Shown here piece after piece: positions 24,851 through 36,985 of a DNA stretch of 64,000 bases; the stretch's first letter is position 1; each line of letters opens with the position of its first letter. This stretch comes from Anthopleura xanthogrammica. Its lineage: Eukaryota > Cnidaria > Anthozoa > Actiniaria > Actiniidae. The notes under the pieces were generated by a model that was not told the origin of the DNA, searched no databases, and saw nothing but the letters and a program-made list of their open reading frames with translations. The stretch spans positions 8,314,539 to 8,378,538 of the forward strand of contig OZ025208.1 in NCBI GenBank assembly GCA_964019055.1, written 5' to 3'. Both the position numbers and the translations under genes were made by a program.

Positions 24851-27800
24851 TGCATGATACGATTTAACGTCAATGATATAGTCGTGGGAGGAATAGCCAG
24901 GTTTGAAAAGAGCTGTCCATTTGGATTCTATGATAATCTTGTTCAGTAAACAAACTCGCACTAAAGACAGACGTATGTCACGTTTGGCTTCGAGTTATCT
25001 TTTAGGAGAGTTTGTGGGGACCACAATATCAGTCCCGATAATAAAAAAATAAACTTAGATAGTGCAAAAATATCATGATTGATTCAGAAATGTCATGCAA
25101 TTATTAGTGTATCACAGAAGAGAAAATCGTTCATTTTGCTTCTGTTTTAGCAGGCGCGATGGTACAATAATGTCGATGAACGTAAAAGTTGATGTTGGAT
25201 ATCCAGAGTAGTTTGGTTTTGAATTTTTTGATGGCGTGGACGTGGCGCTCAACAACAAAATAATTTTCGTCGATTTTTCTCACTTTTTTCGACAAAATCT
25301 GTTAAAAGCAAAAAGATCAGGATTTGCAATGTTCTGCTCTCTGATAAAACACGACTGAGGCTGTTGAACTCTCAAAAAGATGCGAAATTTATGTTTTTCC
25401 CAAAAAAATCTTTAATGAAGCACATAATTTTTGACGCACAGGAGTAGGGTATCGCGAAAATTGTTTGTATGCAAATGCTAAAAGTAGCCCAACCGGGAAT
25501 TCACATATCGCGCGCAGTATCTTAATTAAAAGAAGTTTCCCTCTCTTATTTGTGCTCTCTTGTGGATAATGAATTCCAAAAACGTGACTGTTTTAAAAAA
25601 ACAAGTCAAATACAAAAAGCAAAAAGCAAGTCAAATCAAATACTTAATATATCTAAGAGAAAAGTGCTGAAATCCTTAATTAAGCTTTTTACGGAAGGAG
25701 GAAAACCCTAGTGGCAAACAGGAGAGAACTGCGCATCAAACACATGAATTTAGCTCACAATATGTGGTCCATTCAAGCCTGCAACCCCAGGCATGAACTA
25801 CATGGTGAAAGATGCCACCATTAATGCAAAATTTGAGAGTAACTCAAAATCTGCACAAAGAAAAAAACAACATCCGCAATTTGGTTCTATGCGAGAGGTC
25901 TGTGCTTGAGCCGTTCATTTGTCAATATTTGAGTTTGAAAGTTACTTTGCTGGTCAACACAAACGAGATCCTCAAAGATGACATGTTTCCAAGATATTCA
26001 GTTTCCGGCCTTTTATTACAACCTTCATTCATTCTGCATGATACAAATTCTCAAATGAAATTGATACAAGGGAAATGGGATCGTACAATATAAAGTTTCA
26101 TTGTCGTATCCAGAACCTCTTCATTACTATTTTAGATACATCCATATATATTGATGTACAAAAACACGAAGATATTCATTACTTTCGTACCAGGATGAGA
26201 TAACGAATACAGCCCGCAGGGTTTGTTCTGCGTGAGTCAATCTGAAGACAAGTTGTTCTGCTGAGCTGATAGCGATTTTTGTGTGTCGTACCAATCCAAA
26301 CAAAACTGTTCCCATGGCATACGGAATAACTGATCGCAAATGATTCCGGTGACACTTGTCACATACTAAAGAATTGTCAAGAAGAATTTGTCTTGAGCAA
26401 GAACGATAATCGTATAACAATCCTAAATTTTCGTTAAAGCAGATTCAAGTTTTCATCTAGGCCCTCACAGTTCGTTTTACGTGCAAGGCAATGTTGTAAA
26501 ACAATCATAAGAGTCATTTTGGGATCAACTCTTTGATGGACATTTTGATTAAGGAATTGATCTGGTGACAGATCTTCGGATAGTTATCCAGCTAACGAAC
26601 CGTAATTCGTGATAGTTATCTCACTATTTTTCTTTGACACTAATTATTTCATTACAGTCACATCCCTCTGGTGATTCACGTCTGAATTATCTTAATTGAA
26701 CCATCCTTTTTCCCCTCACCCTCTGTATAGTACACGTAGCAATCGTTGTGACGTATCACATACGTAGTTCCTTTTCCCCGCCTTTGATCTTCGGTCGTTC
26801 GTCCGGATGAAAACTAGCCTTGTTACAGCTGTTGGAGAACGAAAAAGAATATACGTTGACGCTAAACGTAATGGGTTTCTCTACTTTAAACATCCCGAGA
26901 TCAAAGTTTGTTTAAGTTAATGTTCACACTATTTCTTCATAAACGTTGCTAGGGAAGAAAATCGATAACGCTGGAGGAGTTGTGACGTTTAGCTGAGTTA
27001 CGATTCAATTAGGACATATGGCAAAAAGGTAAATAATAATTACTGTGTAAAATAGTTACCCAACTCGACCAAAACATAATGAAAAACCTTGTACGCTAGA
27101 TAATGTCCAAGATGGGTGTGACTTAATTACAAACATATGGTAAATCTTAGCTTGTTATTAGAGAAAGAAAATAAATATTACCCAAGGAAAACACGGACGT
27201 GATATCGTCATCAAGCAAAAATCTTAATAACATATTTTGAGCCTGTGCCATGCTGGGCTTTATTGAAACTTTATGAATATCTGGCTGATAAGACAAGATT
27301 ACGTTTAGCGTACTCATCTTTTTCCAAAATAAATTCTTGATAGCATATTCTAGAAGCATGTTCTTGAAATTATATTGAATCCTTCCGAGGGATGCTTCAA
27401 TATCGCCGCAAATAGACTTTACTAAATCTGTCTGATTGACAAAGCCATCAAAAAGCTCCGAACAAACTTAACTTACAAAGTACTTTTCATCTTGTAGAAA
27501 AAGCAAATGGCAGCGGTTGGGTTGTGACATGTTTAAACGTTTAGTAATTTGTGGTTTTTAGCCGCAATGTCGTGCACGGAAATTTTAATTTCGTACCATT
27601 TCCGTTGCAAAATTCAGTGGTTATGAAGACAGGACAGTTTAGAATTGGATGTTTAGAATTAGAAATAAAATGAAAGATCGTTGGTTGCCAGGTAAATTTG
27701 CAGCAGATGTCAGATATTAAAGATAGACAAATGGTATATCAGCCGCCATGTTAATATGCAGCCCGTAAAGTCCTCCACTGGTCAACAATTGTAAAGCGCA

Positions 27801-28640
27801 TTGAGACTATGTATAATGCGCTATATATATATATAAGAGGTAATTTTTGTGCTAAATATCAGTTACAAAATCCAGTGGTTTTGAGGACATGACATCATTA
27901 TTGGAAGTAGAATTAAAAATAAATGAAGTGAGGGATCATGAGTAGCCACGTACGTGAATTTGCAGGGGACTTGCAGCAGATGTACAGATATACAGTTAAA
28001 CAATTTGTGATTACGAAAAAGAAATGAAATGAAATGAAAAAAAATTAATGAAGAGGCATTACACTAGAGGCACTCCCACTGGTTTGATTTATCTCTGTGT
28101 TCTCTCCTTCTCCGTCCCACTTGAAGCCCATGTAAGCAACATCCTTTCTACGAGAAAAACAGTCTGCTAGTCATAACAAGGCCAGACTTGATTCTGAATC
28201 TGATAAATCGTTTTCCATAATGTAGTTTCAGCATTTTTCTCAGTCACACGATCAGCTATTTCTTCAAGACTTCAAAAGGTATTTTCCAAATTATAAGCAA
28301 TAATCATCTTAGAAAGAAATTAAAGTGCAGGTATTTCTTAATTGAGATATCAGCTCTTTAATCAATAGTTATATGAGATTTATGTAATCGTTTTTTCAAA
28401 TGATTTTTAATTATACTTAAAACTAATCTAGAACCATGTTCTTAAGATTTTTATTGAACTAATGGATCGACCTCCTCACTGATTACTTAAAAGTCACGCA
28501 ATGTCAGTCTCGTGAAGCCATCAAAAGCTCCGAACCAACTTTACAATACACCATTCAATAGTAGAAAGGGAAGTGGGTTATTTTTGGCGGTTGTTTTTGT
28601 GGCTTGTTTAAAGCTCTTGTGGCTTTAAGGTTTGCGGAAC
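24851..28640. other. Non-coding stretch, no gene supported
   Basis: Two frames of 90-100 codons (25812-26093 plus, 26127-26420 minus) have no recognisable motif and no splice or start context. Possibly intron of the GPCR transcript if the promoter at 23.07 kb is its own. Confidence 0.4.
25690..25810 (+). repeat. SINE-like repeat fragment
   Basis: GGAAAACCCTAGTGGCAAAC, then AAGCCTGCAACCCCAGGCAT. The same order of words occurs at 44885-45045. Confidence 0.6.
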
Positions 28641-28654
28641 ACAAATCTTAGAGC

Positions 28655-29035
28655 ACGGTTAAATTCGCACCAGATATCCGTAGCAGGTTTTGACGGATGT
28701 TGGTGAGCATCACTATATTACTGGATGCGAGGGATGGGCTGTGGAATCGTAGACAAACATTGAATATGCAGATAGATCGACAGATACGAGTCGAAAACGG
28801 CCAATTAAACTCATACAAAGATATCCGTAGCAAGTTTTGACGGATGCTGGTGAGGATCATTATATTACTGGATGCGAGGGATGGGCTGTGGAATCTTAGA
28901 CAAATAGATGGACAAATACGAGTCGAAAACGGCCGGTTAAACTCATACTAGATATCCGTACTAGTAAGTTTTGACGGATGCTGGTGAGCATCATTAATGT
29001 ACACGAGGGATGGGTTGTGAAATTGGAGACAAACA
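28655..29035. repeat. ~130-147-bp tandem repeat, 3 copies
   Basis: AGATATCCGTAGCA...TTTTGACGGATGCTGGTGAG occurs at 28672, 28819 and 28950, each followed by GCGAGGGATGGGCTGTGGAA or an equivalent. Confidence 0.93.
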
Positions 29036-29239
29036 TTGAACGAGCAGCAGTACCCAAAACAATAATGAATAAGAGAAGGGGGAAAAATAACGACAGAAAG
29101 ACAGCAGTCAGATGCATGGAAAGTGGAACAACGAACTAATAGGAATTTTATAAAATGAAAAAAAGAAAGAAAGAAAGAAAAGAAGAAGAAAATGAGGACA
29201 GGACAGAAAACAGGCAAATTTCCACTGAAATCATAAGCG

Positions 29240-29276
29240 AAAAAAAAAAAAAAAAAAAAAAAAGAAAGAAAAAGAA
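29240..29276. repeat. Poly(A) run followed by A/G repeats
   Basis: About 24 A residues then AAAG units. Could be the tail of a retroposed sequence on the plus strand, but no body was recognised. Confidence 0.6.
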
Positions 29277-29925
29277 AAATGACTCGTTAAGGCAGATTGT
29301 ATCATTCCATTAACTTCAGGGCTTTCCCTTTTAATACTTGAATACTTGAAAAATAGAAAGGCAGGATGGCGAGTTTTTTCTTCCCGTAACAAGAGAAGGC
29401 ACTCAAAATCAAGGACCTTTTAAGATGCTTCCACAGGTTCCTCAGGAAATAGAAATATTCTATTCTATTATTCGATGGTTTTTTTAGTGTTCTATTTCTA
29501 TTTTTATTCGACCGGATATATTTCTTTTCTTTCAGTTCTTATAATAGGTAAATGCAAATGAAGAACAACGTCTTAATAAAACTGTCTTAATAATTCTTTC
29601 TTCAGTTATTACTAATATTCTAACAAACTGATGTCCAAAAATATCCGGAACCTCAGCACTTATGCCACAAATTGGAGATGCTTTTAAGACAGCTTTGTTC
29701 AATCCATCCGTTGTGTGCTTTCAGTGTTCATTAGAAAACCTAAAAGAGTATTTTTAAGACAGCGAAAGGTGTCATTTTGTCAGCCTATGGACTCGAAAAC
29801 ACAATTATCACGAATATGAATGCCACTATTGACTCTAGAAACCAGATGTAAAATGCTTTTAAAATCTTTCTTTTTTCAGAAGCTTGACATTAAGGTCTGA
29901 GCACCGGTCTCGTGAAGAGCTGGAA

Positions 29926-30846
29926 ATGCCGCTCAAGATGAATTTAACAAACTCCACAAGAACGATTTCCGATAATGACAAAGTCATCTGGTATTGGTCC
30001 GTGAGAGCAGTCATAGCAATTCTAACCGTCCTGGGAAATACATTTGTAATGATCTTGATCGCAAGAAGCCATCGACTTAGAGTAATTCAAAATGCGTTCA
30101 TCTTTGCTCTGGCGTTGACGGACACGCTCGTTGGCGCGGTGATAACCCCGGCTGACTTTGCCTGCACATTTTGGCATCCACATTCTTGTGATATTCCAAA
30201 ACTTCGGTTCACTTTCGATATCCTCATCAACTTGTCCGTTACAAGTCTTTGTGCTTTGACTTTTGATCGGTTTATGGCAGTCGTGAAGCCACTGAAGTAC
30301 CATACCTTTATGACAAAAAGTAGGGTTCCCCAAATCCTCTCGTTGTCGTGGATTTTTGGAGTAACACTACCCATCGTTGGATACACTTGCTTCTTGGAGA
30401 ACAACAGACTTGCAGTCGACATTGTCAGAATATTAAATACGATTTTTCTTCAAATTCTGCCTCCGGTGCTTTTAGCAATAGCTTATATCGTAATGGTCTT
30501 CATAGCCAAGAAACATGACAAGTTAGAGAGGATACAGCAAAGCCAGCTGCAATATAACTATGGTAACGTTACGCTACGAGAGAGCAGGGAAAGAGCCTCT
30601 GTAAAGATGATAGGAGCTGTAATTGTAGCTTTTATTCTTTGCTACACTCTAGCGATCTTTCGGTCTTTATATTTCTATGTCATGGACAGACAGATTCCTG
30701 TGATAGTCACCCAAATGTCAAGGATTTTGTTACTGACTAGCTCATCTGTCAACTTTGTGGTTTATGCGTTTCTAAAAAAGGATTTCAGGCAAGAACTTCG
30801 ACGAATATTCAAGAAATTTAAACAGAAGTTGGCAGAGGTGATATAA
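29926..30846 (+). CDS. Class A (rhodopsin-like) G-protein-coupled receptor, single exon
   Basis: 306 codons from ATG 29926 to TAA; an in-frame extension upstream lacks another ATG, and a splice acceptor (tttttttcag) ends at 29879. Seven hydrophobic segments. Landmarks: N-terminal sequons at N6 and N9; GN in TM1 (N38); LALTD in TM2 (D66); C88 before TM3; DRF at 114-116 in place of DRY; SLSW in TM4; LPP in TM5; TM6 FILCYTLAIF, which lacks the usual CWxP; TM7 VNFVVY in place of NPxxY, followed by helix 8 (FLKKDFRQELRRIF). Very short loops and tail resemble the melanocortin/adenosine-like receptors expanded in cnidarians. Cell-surface receptor; ligand and G protein unknown. Missing CWxP and NPxxY could mean unusual activation. 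Confidence 0.95.
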   Translation: MPLKMNLTNSTRTISDNDKVIWYWSVRAVIAILTVLGNTFVMILIARSHRLRVIQNAFIFALALTDTLVGAVITPADFACTFWHPHSCDIPKLRFTFDILINLSVTSLCALTFDRFMAVVKPLKYHTFMTKSRVPQILSLSWIFGVTLPIVGYTCFLENNRLAVDIVRILNTIFLQILPPVLLAIAYIVMVFIAKKHDKLERIQQSQLQYNYGNVTLRESRERASVKMIGAVIVAFILCYTLAIFRSLYFYVMDRQIPVIVTQMSRILLLTSSSVNFVVYAFLKKDFRQELRRIFKKFKQKLAEVI

Positions 30847-30996
30847 GATGGAAATGTTTGGAATTGATTCTTTTTGGACATAATATTTTCACCAAGAGAG
30901 ACTAATAAGAAAACAAGCAAGTATAATTGAAACTAGTACAGTTCGACGTTTCGGAGTCATCTTAACTTCTATTATCAAGAACGGAAAGAAAATATA

Positions 30997-31010
30997 AATA
31001 AAGAAATAAA
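30997..31010 (+). terminator. Candidate poly(A) signals after the GPCR
   Basis: Two AATAAA hexamers at 30997-31002 and 31005-31010, about 150 bases after the receptor stop codon. Confidence 0.5.
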
Positions 31011-31770
31011 GACAATGTCAGTAAATAAGCGGATATTTACATAAGAATGTATTGAATTCACCACTTTCCATACATCAGTTCCCTGGTGAAAAACAAAGCA
31101 TTCAGTTAAGGCTGCAAGCTTCAAATTTGAATATTCTTTCGAAACTACCTTACAGCCTTGATTTAATGCCTCGTCTGTGACAAGTGACTGAACGGATGTA
31201 TCAGAAAATGGTGAATAAGCAATTTCCTATCACTCCCTTGGGAGTTTGCCGACATTTTGTCAAACGTTATTGGCAAAAGAAAGAAAAAATACTAGCTCAA
31301 GGACACACCTTATATCTGAAATGGAAAAGGATGCAACAAAAACGTTATTGCAAAAGAAAATGCTATTTATGAGAAATATTTATTGCCTAATAATTCTGTA
31401 TTTAAAAGCAGAAAACATTCAGTCTCTCCACTGCACTCGTAATAAGGACAATAATATCAGCAATCCATGCTGCTTAGCTTCTTTTAGACAAAAATTTCAA
31501 TCATTAAGTTATAAATATATATAAAGTACAGTGTTCAATCCTTATAGGCATCGTCTTTATATGACTTGTATATTTTATTTATGTATTGATTGTGATATTG
31601 ATCTTGATATTGATATTGTTGCAATGTACCTCGAAGGGGACCTCGTGTCCTATTGTACAGCACCAGCCTGCTGGCAAATCTCAAAAAACAAAAAAAAAAC
31701 AAAAAAATTTGATTAAGCTTTGTACAAAAATTTAAGGATCATAAACATATCAGTCTGAAACCATGATTAA

Positions 31771-31921
31771 TAATGGTAATAGAACTGAGTTGAGTGCAAT
31801 TTGGGCTGAAATCGCAAGAGTGATTACAAAATTGCACGACCGCGCAGCGGGAGTGCAATTTGTTAATCACGAGTGTGATTTCTGCCCAAAATTGCAAGAC
31901 ACTCAGTTCTATTACCTATTA
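31771..31921. mobile_element. Palindromic element (GGTAATAGAACTGAG ends)
   Basis: AATGGTAATAGAACTGAGTT pairs with CTCAGTTCTATTACC; the centre has TTGCACGACCGCGCAGCGGG. About 150 bases, downstream of the GPCR. Confidence 0.87.
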
Positions 31922-32121
31922 ATCATTTCCATTTTGAAACTTAATATATTAAAATACTCAACAGTTATATGTAGCTTCAAAAGTGATTGTTTGACAAAAT
32001 GTGCAATTAATGCTTAAATCGCACACTTTGTAGCCAATCAGATTGCAGGATTTGCTAATGATTTCAAAATGGATATGATTAAAAGTGATATAAGCATCAT
32101 TTGACTGTATACAGCTATTTC

Positions 32122-32386
32122 AAAAAACGTTGAATACTGAACTAGTGCATTCCAAGACCGAGGGGCATTGTGGGTCTCATTAAGTTGAAATAAAAAGTAA
32201 ATATACAGCAATTTGCTCTCTATATGTAGCTAGTATATTGTTTCCGATGGAATACACCAGAAATAAAATAAATAGTTATTATTTATTTTACTTTAGACAA
32301 AATTACATGACCCAAAATGCATTTCGGTCGTGGAATGCACTATTTAGTATGAAGTATTCAGTATTCAGTATTCAACGTGTTTTTTA
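32122..32386. mobile_element. Palindromic element (AACGTTGAATACTGAA ends)
   Basis: Arms AAAACGTTGAATACTGAACT and GTGCATTCCAAGACCGA are mirrored by TCGGTCGTGGAATGCAC and CAGTATTCAACGTGTTTT, enclosing about 160 bases. Confidence 0.86.
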
Positions 32387-32679
32387 AAAATAGGTGTATT
32401 CTATTAAAGTAATTACTGGGATATGCAGCTTCATATAAAGAATCGTACACATATCAGTCTGAATCCATAAATGGAGTCTATGTCAGTTTTATTACATCCA
32501 TCCGTCTGGTACCGGCCTTTGGGGTTATCACACAAAGCGGTTTTTAATTATTATTTTTTTCTTATCAAATTAACCTTGCCACCAACTTTAATATCAGTAA
32601 AACTAATGTTTTGATGGCGTTTTCATGTACAATAGACTGCGAATTTACATCCTTAGTATATACCAACCATACCACGCAC

Positions 32680-33118
32680 AACAAATAGCAGCAACACGGA
32701 TAATATAAACTTACAACCTTCCATGACACCCCGGCCACAAACAGCCAACAGCAGCAACAACAGATCATACTACCATCAAACCTTCCAACTATACCACCCA
32801 CAACCATTAGCAGCAGCAACGTAACAGACACTACCATCTTATCCTATCACACACCAGCCAACAGCAGCAACAACAGATCATACTACCATTCAACCTTCCA
32901 ACGTAACTATACCACCCACAACCATTAGCAGCAGCAACGTAACAGACACTAACATCTTATCCTATCACACAACAGCCAACAGCAGCAACAACAGATCATA
33001 GTACCATCCAACCTTCCAACCTTCCAACTATACCACCCACAACCATTAGCAGCAACAACGTAACAGACACTACCATCTTATCCTATCACACACCAACCAA
33101 CAGCAGCAACAACAGATA
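32680..33118. repeat. ~120-bp tandem repeat, about 4 copies
   Basis: CAACCATTAGCAGCAGCAAC begins at 32801, 32919 and 33040 (slightly changed), each followed by CAGACACTA-CATCTTATCC and AACAGCAGCAACAACAGAT. A partial unit precedes. It borders the 400-bp satellite. Confidence 0.95.
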
Positions 33119-36030
33119 GGATGCCCGGCAGAGGTTCAAAGTTGATGAAACGTTTAATGTTAGGGTTCTAGCTTATGTACAGCCAGAGATATTCAAGATT
33201 TTCTTCAACTTAGCCTTCCTCCACTCGGGAAGCCAATTATATGTCAATGTATGGGCATCAAACAGGTTTTTTTGAGTATTTTTTCCGCGACTCGATATTC
33301 ACTCCAAAAATCGTTTTTCTTCACCCATTTCGATTGCATATTGATTTTTAACGAATGATTGTGTGGTGCGAAAGAGGGAAGTTGGATTTTTCACTCACCT
33401 CCTGGTGAGTCTCCCTGTGTCCAGCTCTACAAGAAATGTATCAGAATGGCCTCGAAGTGGCCACCAAAACAGGCCTCAATCCTACTTTGTCGTGCGTAAA
33501 ATCACCAAACTATCTATCAGGATAGGATGCCAGAAGTTCAAAGTTTTCTTCAACTTAGCCTTCCCACACTCGCGAAGCAGCTTATATGGTAATGTATGGG
33601 CATCAAACAGGTTTTTTTAGTATATTTTCCGCGACTTGATATTCACTCCAAAAATCGTTTTTCTTCACCCTTTTCGATTGCATATTGATTTTTAACAATT
33701 GATTTTGAGGTGCGAAAGAGGGAAGTTGGATTTTTCACTCACCTCCTGGTAGGTCTTACTGTGTCCAGCTCTACAAGAAATGTGTCAGACAAGGCTCGAA
33801 GTGGCCACCAAAACAGGCCTCAATCGTACTTTGTCGTGCGTGAAATCACCAAACTATCTATCAGGATAGGATGCCAGAGGTTCAAAGTTGATGAAACTTT
33901 TGATCTCAAGGTTCTAGCTTATGTACAGCCAGAGATATTCAAGATTTTCTTCAACTTAGCCTTTCTCCACTCGGGAAGCCAATTATATGTCAATGTATGG
34001 GTATCAAACAGGTTTTTTGAGTATATTTTCCGCGACTTGATATTCACTCCAAAAATCGTTATTCTTCACCCATTTCGATAGCATATTGATTTTAACGAAT
34101 GATTGTGTGGTGCTAAAGAGGGAAGTTGGATTTTTCACTCACCTCCTGGTAGGTTTTACTGTGTCCAGCTCTACAAGAAATGTGTCAGACAAGGCTCGAA
34201 GTGGCCACCAAAACAGGCCTCAATCGTACTTTGTCGTGCGTGAAATCACCAAACTATCTATCAGGATAGGATGCCAGAGGTTCAAAGTTGATGAAACGTT
34301 TTATCTTAGAGTTCTAGCTTAAGTACAGCTAGATACATTCAAGATTTTCTTCAACTTAGCCTTTCCATACTCGGGAAGCCAATTATATGTCAATGTATGG
34401 GTATCAAACAGGTTTTTTGAGTATTTTTTCCGCGACTCGATATTCACTCCAAAAATCGTTATTCTTCACCCATTTCGATAGCATATTGATTTTAACGAAT
34501 GATTGTGTGGTGCTAAAGAGGGAAGTTGGATTTTTCACTCACCTCCTGGTAGGTCTTACTGTGTCCAGATCTACAAGAAATGTGACAGCCAAGGATCAAA
34601 GTAACCATCAAAAACGGCCTCAATCCTACTTTGTCGTGCGTGAAATCACCAAACTATCTATCAGGATAGGATGCCAGAGGTTCAAAGTTGATAAAACGTT
34701 TTATCTTAGAGTTCTAGCTTAAGTACAGCTAGATACATTCAAGATTTTCTTCAACTTAGCCTTTCCATACTCGGGAAGCCAATTATATGTCAATGTATGG
34801 GAATCAAATAGGTTTTTCAGTATTTTATTCGCGACTCGATTTTCACTCCAAAATTCGTTTTTCTTCGCCCTTTTCGATAGCATATTGATTTTAACATAGG
34901 ATTTTGAGGTGCGAAAGAGGGAGTTGGATTTTTCACTCACCCCCTGGTTGGTCTCCCTTTGTCCAGATCTGCAAGAAATGTGACAGACAAGGCTCGTAGT
35001 GGCCACCAACTGACAGGCCTCAATCCTACTTTATCGTGCGAGAAAATAACCAAACTATCTATATGGATAGGACGCCAGAGGTTCAAAGCGGATGAAACTT
35101 GTTATCTTAGGGTCTTAGCTTATGTACAGCCAGATATGTTCAAGATTTTCTTCAACTTAGCCTTCCCACACTCGCGAAGCAGCTTATATGGTAATGTATG
35201 GGCATCAAACAGGTATTTTGTTTTTTTTCCCGCGATTCGATATTCACCTTAAAATTCGTTTTTCTTCACCCTTTTCGATAGCATATTGCTTTTTAACAAA
35301 TTATTTTGAGGTGCGAAAGAGGGAAGTTGGATTTTTGTGTGCAGATCTGTGTGCAGATCTACGAGAAATGTGTCAGATAAGGCTCGAAGTGGCCACCAAA
35401 ACAGGCCTCAATCCTGCTTTGCGTGCGCGAAATAACCAAACTAAGATGCCAGAGGTTCAAAGTGGATGAAACTTGTTATTTTAGGGTTGTAGCTCATGTA
35501 CAGCCAGAGATATTCAAGATTTTCTACAACTTAGCCTTCCCACACTCGCGAAGCAGCTTATATGGTAATGTATGGGCATCAAACAGGTATTTTGTTTTTT
35601 TTTCCGCGATTCGATATTCACCTTAAAATTCGTTTTTCTTCACCCTTTTCGATAGCATATTGCTTTTTAACAAATTATTTTGAGGTGCGAAAGAGGGAAG
35701 TTGGATTTTTGGTGGGTCTCCCTGTGTGCAGATCTACGAGAAATGTGTCAGACAAGGCTCGAAGTGGCCACCAAAACAGGCCTCAATCCTGCTTTGCGTG
35801 CGCGAAATAACCAAACTAAGATGCCAGAGGTTCAAAGTGGATGAAACTTGTTATGTTAGGGTTGTAGCTCATGTACAGCCAGAGATATTCAAGATTTTCT
35901 ACAACTTAGCCTTCCCACACTCGCGAAGCAGCTTATAAGGTAATGTATGGGCATCAAACAGGTATTTAAGGATTTTTTTCTCGCGATTCGACATTCACAT
36001 TAAAATTCGTTTTCCTTCACCCTTCACTGT
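33119..36030. repeat. ~400-bp satellite, eight tandem copies
   Basis: Units starting GGATGCCAGAGGTTCAAAG or a variant lie at 33119, 33525, 33869, 34269, 34669, 35070, 35443 and 35819. Spacing is 406, 344, 400, 400, 401, 373 and 376. The 33525 copy has an internal deletion and the last copies are shorter. Each unit contains CTTCAACTTAGCCTT and GTGCGAAAGAGGGAAGTTGG. Open frames recur, but the unit length is not a multiple of three in most copies and frames break in different places, so I treat it as non-coding. Confidence 0.95.
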
Positions 36031-36469
36031 TTTTTTTTTTTTCATACGGAAGAATTGAGAGCTGACCTTACCATCATGTACTATGGTGCCCTCGTGGTTT
36101 GAAACTCGCGTACCAAAAGATTTTGCGCGTCTTACGAGGAAAAAGTAATGAATTTACCAGTTGCAATCTCAGCACTGCGCTTTCAGCATAGTCTCCGATG
36201 AGCGAACCACAGACAGCCGGGGTTAATGTTTGTTCATTAAGGTGTGCGTGTTTTGCTTGCGCCAAACAACTCGCGTCCGTTTTTCTTATACCTCTTCTCA
36301 GTAATGGATCTAGGATCTTGAAAAGGGTCGGGGGTCTCTAAATATGGTCGCCACGCAGAAATAGCTGGCGCCATCGGCTTCAGAAAGGGGGGTTTTCACT
36401 GAATTTAAATACTGAGCGTAAAGAACATTGATTGGCTTCACAAGATCTCACAAAGGAGAGGTTCCATGG

Positions 36470-36545
36470 AGCCCCCTGGATCTGCCGCTGTGCCTGATGA
36501 AGACTACTGCAGCTTGCAGTCGAAACGTCGCGGACCTCTACGCAC
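36470..36545 (+). repeat. Possible retroelement 3' fragment
   Basis: The phrase TGCCTGATGAAGACTACTGC...TGCAGTCGAAACGTCGC resembles the CDEG/TRK-coding 3' end common in Penelope-like and related retroelements. A reverse-oriented echo (GTTCGACGTTTCGGAGTCAT) is at 30940. No reverse transcriptase frame nearby. Confidence 0.4.
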
Positions 36546-36985
36546 CGAAAATGACCCTCAATCGTGAGGGGAAAAAAAGTATCATTTCTTTAAATTTCTT
36601 TATAGTAGAATTTTCCTTGAAAGTTCTTCTTGTTGCAGATGGAGAGAACAAATTTAAATTACATTCTTTGATTATTTTAGCATTCACACCCAAACTCGTT
36701 ATCATGCGTTACAACTTCAAAATGTTCTTCCACAGGCAACCCAATCGCTTTTTCTATATTCAATGTCAGCGGTTTATGTTACCCGGCGCATGCGTATCAT
36801 ACATACCCATAATCCCCTGCAGTACCTCATCGTGGTAATATCCAAGGATTTTACGACGTTTTGTTTAACTTCGTCATGTTCCTTTGACCAAAAAAACACA
36901 TTTTGTTGGCGAAAAAAGAGCTCCGAAGGACCTCAACAGTTAAAAAGAAGACTAAAGAGTCGTCAAATATATAATTTTACTGAAA

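Noticed and set aside
25812..26420. Two frames of 93 and 97 codons on opposite strands
   Set aside because: No motif, no conserved composition, no splice or start context; treated as chance.
33363..35938. Repeated open frames (peptides with KREVGFF, RPQSYFVVREITK) in the satellite
   Set aside because: They arise from the tandem unit, change frame from copy to copy, and stop at different points; no start or splice context.
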